From assembly GCF_963678635.1 (NCBI RefSeq), contig NC_087071.1, positions 372,001-436,000 of the forward strand: a stretch of DNA of 64,000 bases. The letters run 5' to 3'. Below the pieces are notes generated by a model. It ran no database searches, was not told the DNA's origin, and saw nothing but the letters and a program-made list of their open reading frames with translations. The DNA is from Symsagittifera roscoffensis. Its lineage: Eukaryota; Xenacoelomorpha; Acoela; Convolutidae. Position numbers and translations under genes: made by a program. Below, one piece after another: positions 58,571 through 64,000 of this stretch. Position 1 is the first letter of the stretch; the number at the start of each line of letters is the position of its first letter.

Positions 58571-61500
58571 CGGGCAATTTTAGGCACTGATTTTAGTGAG
58601 TAAAAATGTGGTATATTCTGATGAGTTCTTTCGATCGTCAATTTGGTTGATGGAGGATTACACTGCAGTTAAGCAATGTCAAGCACTGATTTTAGTGAGT
58701 CCAAGGTGATAATTTCTGTTGAATTTTGCAATCATCGGTTTAGTTGATGGAGGATTCAACTAAATGATTCAGTTTGGTTGATGGAGGATTACACTGCATT
58801 TAAGCAATGTCAGGCACTGATTTTAGTGAAGCCAAGGCGATAATTTCTGTTGAGTTTTGCAATCATCGGTTTAGTTGATGGAGGATTCAACTAAATGATT
58901 CAGTTTGGTTGATGGAGGATTACACTGCATTTAAGCAATGTCGGGCACTGATTTTAGTGAGTCCAAGGCGATAATTTCTGTTGAGTTTTGCAATCATCGG
59001 TTCATTTGATGGAGGATTCAACTAAATTATTCAGTTTGGTTGATGGAGGATTACACTGCATTTAAGCAATGTCGGGCACTGATTTTAGTGAGTCCAAGGC
59101 GATAATTTCTGTTGAATTTTGCAATCATCGGTTCAGTTGATGGAGGATTCAACTAAATGATTCAGTTTGGTTGATGGAAGATAACACTGCAGTTAAGCAG
59201 TGTCGGGCACTAATTAAAAAAATCGAAGGCGAAAATTTCTGTTGAGTTTTGCAACCATCCGTTTAGTTGATGGAGGATTCAACTGCAGTTAAGCAATGTC
59301 GGGCACTGATTAGGTGAGTCAAAGGCGACAATTTCTGTTGAGTTTTGCAATCATCGGTTTAGTTGATGGAGGATTACACTGCATTTAAGCAATGTCGGGC
59401 ACTGATTTTAGTGAGCCAAGGCGATAATTTCTGTTGAGTTTTGCAATCATCGGTTCAGTTGATGGAGGATTCAACTAAATGATTCAGTTTGGTTGATGGA
59501 GGATTACACTGCATTTAAGCAATGTCAGGCACTGATTTTAGTGAAGCCAAGGCGATAATTTCTGTTGAGTTTTGCAATCATCGGTTTAGTTGATGGAGGA
59601 TTCAACTAAATGATTCAGTTTGGTTGATGGAGGATTACACTGCATTTAAGCAATGTCGGGCACTGATTTTAGTGAAGCCAAGGCGATAATTTCTGTTGAG
59701 TTTTGCAATCATCGGTTTAGTTGATGGAGGATTCAACTAAATGATTCAGTTTGGTTGATGGAGGATTACACTGCATTTAAGCAATGTCGGGCACTGATTT
59801 TAGTGAGTCCAAGGCGATAATTTCTGTTGAGTTTTGCAATCATCGGTTCATTTGATGGAGGATTCAACTAAATTATTCAGTTTGGTTGATGGAGGATTAC
59901 ACTGCATTTAAGCAATGTCGGGCACTGATTTTAGTGAGTCCAAGGCGATAATTTCTGTTGAATTTTGCAATCATCGGTTCAGTTGATGGAGGATTCAACT
60001 AAATGATTCAGTTTGGTTGATGGAAATAACACTGCAGTTAAGCAGTGTCGGGCACTAATTAAAAAAATCGAAGGCGAAAATTTCTGTTGAGTTTTGCAAC
60101 CATCGGTTTAGTTGATGGAGGATTCAACTGCAGTTAAGCAATGTCGGGCACTGATTAGGTGAGTCAAAGGCGACAATTTCTGTTGAGTTTTGCAATCATC
60201 GGTTTAGTTGATGGATGATTACACTGCATTTAAGCAATGTCGGGCACTGATTTTAGTGAGCCAAGGCGATAATTTCTGTTGAGTTTTGCAATCATCGGTT
60301 CAGTTGATGGAGGATTCAACTAAATGATTCAGTTTGGTTGATGGAGGATTACACTGCATTTAAGCAATGTCAGGCACTGATTTTAGTGAAGCCAAGGCGA
60401 TAATTTCTGTTGAGTTTTGCAATCATCGGTTTAGTTGATGGAGGATTCAACTAAATGATTCAGTTTGGTTGATGGAGGATTACACTGCATTTAAGCAATG
60501 TCGGGCACTGATTTTAGTGAGTCCAAGGCGATAATTTCTGTTGAGTTTTGCAATCATCGGTTCATTTGATGGAGGATTCAACTAAATTATTCAGTTTGGT
60601 TGATGGAGGATTACACTGCATTTAAGCAATGTCGGGCACTGATTTTAGTGAGTCCAAGGCGATAATTTCTGTTGAATTTTGCAATCATCGGTTCAGTTGA
60701 TGGAGGATTCAACTAAATGATTCAGTTTGGTTGATGGAAGACAACACTGCAGTTAAGCAGTGTCGGGCACTAATTAAAAAAATCGAAGGCGAAAATTTCT
60801 GTTGAGTTTTGCAACCATCGGTTTAGTTGATGGAGGATTCAACTGCAGTTAAGCAATGTCGGGCACTGATTAGGTGAGTCAAAGGCGACAATTTCTGTTG
60901 AGTTTTGCAATCATCGGTTTAGTTGATGGAGGATTACACTGCATTTAAGCAATGTCGGGCACTGATTTTAGTGAGCCAAGGCGATAATTTCTGTTGAGTT
61001 TTGCAATCATCGGTTCAGTTGATGGAGGATTCAACTAAATGATTCAGTTTGGTTGATGGAGGATTACACTGCATTTAAGCAATGTCGGGCACTGATTTTA
61101 GTGAGTCCAAGGCGATAATTTCTGTTGAATTTTGCAATCATCGGTTCAGTTGATGGAGGATTCAACTAAATGATTCAGTTTGGTTGATGGAAGATAACAC
61201 TGCAGTTAAGCAGTGTCGGGCACTAATTAAAAAAATCGAAGGCGAAAATTTCTGTTGAGTTTTGCAACCATCGGTTTAGTTGATGGAGGATTCAACTGCA
61301 GTTAAGCAATGTCGGGCACTGATTAGGTGAGTCAAAGGCGACAATTTCTGTTGAGTTTTGCAATCATCGGTTTAGTTGATGGAGGATTACACTGCATTTA
61401 AGCAATGTCGGGCACTGATTTTAGTGAGCCAAGGCGATAATTTCTGTTGAGTTTTGCAATCATCGGTTCAGTTGATGGAGGATTCAACTAAACTATTCAG

Positions 61501-64000
61501 TTTGGTTGATGGAGGATTACACTGCATTTAAGCAATGTCGGGCACTGATTTTAGTGTGTCCAAGGCGATAATTTCTGTTGAGTTTTGCAATCATCGGTAT
61601 AGTTGATGGACGATTCAACTGCAGTTAAGCAGTGTCGGGCACTAATTAAACGAGTCAAAGGCGACCATTTCTGTTAAATTTTGCAATCATCGGTTCAGTT
61701 GATGGAGGATTCAACTAAATGATTCAGTTTGGTTGACGGAAGATAATACTGCAGTTAAGCAGTGTCGGGCACTAATTAAAAGAGTCAAAGGCGATAATTT
61801 CTGTTGAGTTTTGCAATCATCGGTTTAGTTGATGGAGGATTCAACTGCAGTTAAGCAATGTCGGGCACTGATTAAGTGAGTCAAAGGCGATAATTTCTGT
61901 TGACTTTTTTCAGCCATCGGTTTAGTTGATGGAGGATTCAACTAAATGATTCAGTTTGGTTGATGGAAGATAACACTGCAGTTAAGCACTGTCGGGCACT
62001 AATTAAAAAAATCGAAGGCGAAAATTTCTGTTGAGTTTTGCAACCATCGGTTTAGTTGATGGAGGATTCAACTGCAGTTAAGCAGTGTCGGGCACTAATT
62101 AAGTGAGTCAAAGGCGACAATTTCTGTTGAGTTTTGCAATCATCGGTTTAGTTGATGGAGGATTCAACTGCAGTTAAACAGTGTCAGGCACTAATTAAGT
62201 GAGTCAAAGGCGACAATTTCTGTTGAGTTTTGCAATCATCGGTTTAGTTGATGGAGGATTAAACTGCAGTTAAGAAGTGTCGGGCACTAAATAAAAGAGT
62301 CAAAGGCGATAATTTCTGTTGAGTTTTGCAATCATCGGTTTAGTTGATGGAGGATTCAACTGCAGTTAAGCAATGCCGGGAACTAATTAAGTGAGTCAAA
62401 GGCGATAATTTCTGTTGAGTTTTTTCAGCCATCGGTTTAGTTGATGGAGGATTAAACTGCAGTTTAGCAGTGTCGGGCACTAATTAAGTGAGTCAAATGC
62501 GACAATTTCTGTTGAGTGTTGCAATGATCGGTTTAGTTGATGGAGGATTCAACTGCAGTTGAGCAGTGTCAGGCACTAATTAAGTGAGTCAAAGGCGACA
62601 ATTTCTGTTGAGTTTTGCAATCATCGGTTTAGTTGATGGAGGATTAAACTGCAGTTAAGCAGTGTCGGCACTAAATAAAAGAGTCAAAGGCGATAATTTC
62701 TGTTGAGTTTTGCAATCATCGGTTTAGTTGATGGAGGATTCAACTGCAGTTAAGCAATGCCGGGAACTAATTAAGTGAGTCAAAGGCGATAATTTCTGTT
62801 GAGCTTTTTCAGCCATCGGTTTAGTTGATGGAGGATTAAACTGCAGTTTAGCAGTGTCGGGCGCTAATTAAGAGAGTCAAAGGCGACAATTTCTGTTGAG
62901 TGTTGCAATGATCGGTTTAGTTGATGGAGGATTCAACTGCAGTTAAGCAATGCCGGGAACTAATTAAGTGAGTCAAAGGCGATAATTTCTGTTGAGCTTT
63001 TTCAGCCATCGGTTTAGTTGATGGAGGATTCAAATGCAGTTGAGCAGTGTCAGGCACTAATTAAAAGAGTCAAAGGCGATAATTTCTGTTGAGTTTCGCA
63101 ATCATCGGTTTAGTTGATGGAGGATTCAACTGCAGTTAAGCAATGTCGGGCACTGATTAAGTGAGTCAAAGGCGATAATTTCTGTTGACTTTTTTCAGCC
63201 ATCGGTTTAGCTGATGGGGGATTCAACTGCAGTTAAACAGTGTCAGGCACTAATTAAGTGTGTCAAAGGCGACAATTTCTGTTGAGTTTTGCAACCATCG
63301 GTTTAGTTGATGGAGGATTAAACTGCAGTTAAGCAGTGTCGGGCACTAAATAAAAGAGTCAAAGGCGATAATTTCTGTTGAGTTTTGCAATCATCGGTTT
63401 AGTTGATGGAGGATTCAACTGCAGTTAAGCAATGTCGGGAACTAATTAAGTGAGTCAAAGGCGATAATTTCTGTTGAGTTTTTTCAGCCATCGGTTTAGT
63501 TGATGGAGGATTAAACTGCAGTTTAGCAGTGTCGGGCACTAATTAAGTGAGTCAAATGCGACAATTTCTGTTGAGTGTTGCAATGATCGGTTTAGTTGAT
63601 GGAGGATTCAACTGCAGTTGAGCAGTGTCAGGCACTAATTAAAAGAGTCAAAGGCGATAATTTCTGTTGAGTTTTGCAATCATCGGTTTAGTTGATGGAG
63701 GATTCAACAGCAGTTAAGCAATGTCGGGCACTGATTAAGTGAGTCAAAGGCGATAATTTCTGTTGACTTTTTTCAGCCATCGGTTTAGCTGATGGGGGAT
63801 TCAACTGCAGTTAAGCAGTGTCGGGCACTAATTAAGTGAGTCAAAGGCGACAATTTCTGTTGAGTTTTGCAATCATCGGTTTAGTTGATGGAGGATTCAA
63901 CTGCAGTTAAGCAGTGTCGGGCACTAATTAAGTGAGTCAAAGGCGACAATTTCTGTTGAGTATTGCAATGATCGGTTTAGATGATGGAGGATTCAACTGC
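58571..64000. repeat. Satellite 2: 96-bp tandem array with 130-bp variant (runs off the window)
   Basis: Monomers contain AGTTGATGGAGGATTCAACT, GCAGTTAAGCAGTGTCGGGC or GCATTTAAGCAATGTCGGGC, ACTAATTAAGTGAGTCAAAG, GGCGACAATTTCTGTTGAG and TTTTGCAATCATCGGTTT. One unit counts to 96 bp. In the left half (to about 61550) many units carry an extra ~34-bp segment ending ACTAAATGATTCAGTTTG, a partial internal duplication giving about 130 bp. Higher-order blocks marked by GATTAGGTGAGTCAAAGGCG recur near 59310, 60150, 60870 and 61320 (840, 720 and 450 bp apart), differing by whole monomers. Right of about 61600 only the 96-bp form remains, with a TTTTTTCAGCCATCGG subtype. No genes. Confidence 0.95.

Noticed and set aside
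58617-58642. CTGATGAG...GTC resembling a hammerhead ribozyme core at the start of satellite 2
   Set aside because: Occurs once, lacks the GAAA core element and is absent from the regular monomers.
2930-64000. Common origin of satellites 1 and 2 from shared words (AGTTGA, GGGCACT, GTCAAA.GCG)
   Set aside because: The words occur at different spacings and do not align collinearly; chance similarity is adequate.

Overview
The window looks like AT-rich, repeat-dense, probably heterochromatic (pericentromeric or subtelomeric) DNA of an invertebrate animal. This rests on three things: two long tandem satellite arrays, a degraded Polinton/Maverick-type DNA polymerase B exon, and a very large envelope-bearing LTR retrotransposon. 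No rRNA, tRNA, bacterial operon or intact host gene is visible, and the species cannot be named from this sequence.

Layout: 1-2929 is non-coding and AT-rich, with one GC/pyrimidine-rich patch and a copy of a dispersed repeat. 2930-36276 is a 33-kb satellite with a monomer near 125 bp, organised into several higher-order-repeat domains. 36368-36869 is a broken Polinton DNA polymerase B fragment bordered by splice-like signals. 36870-42045 holds short inverted-repeat structures: a 662-bp element with about 18-bp terminal inverted repeats, filled with ATAATCGATTATAAT-like dyads and a C12/G15 pair, and a 2-kb foldback element with arms of about 720 bp. 42046-58492 is a 16.4-kb Ty3/Gypsy-like LTR element on the minus strand. 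58571 to the right edge is a second, unrelated satellite with a 96-bp monomer and a 130-bp variant.

The LTR element is the main result. Read on the minus strand it has a 410-bp 5' LTR (58083-58492), a candidate primer binding site, a 1.2-kb leader, a small basic ORF (ORF0), a gag-pol in one frame (capsid-like gag, zinc knuckle, long Asn/Arg/Ser/Tyr-rich linker, protease, RT, RNase H, DD35E integrase), a Pro/Ser/Thr-rich ORF2 wedged between pol and env with overlaps at both ends, an envelope-like membrane glycoprotein, a long ORF4 of unknown function downstream of env, and the 3' LTR (42046-42455). ORF0, ORF2 and ORF4 match no standard Gypsy component that I recognise.

The copy is dead as read. 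It has six nonsense codons (four in gag, one in ORF2, one in env) and five apparent 1-nt indels. Four of the five indels sit in A7-A8 homopolymers, so some could be consensus errors. The LTRs differ at 10 of 410 positions, so the insertion is moderately old. Protease, RT, RNase H and integrase catalytic residues are all still present.
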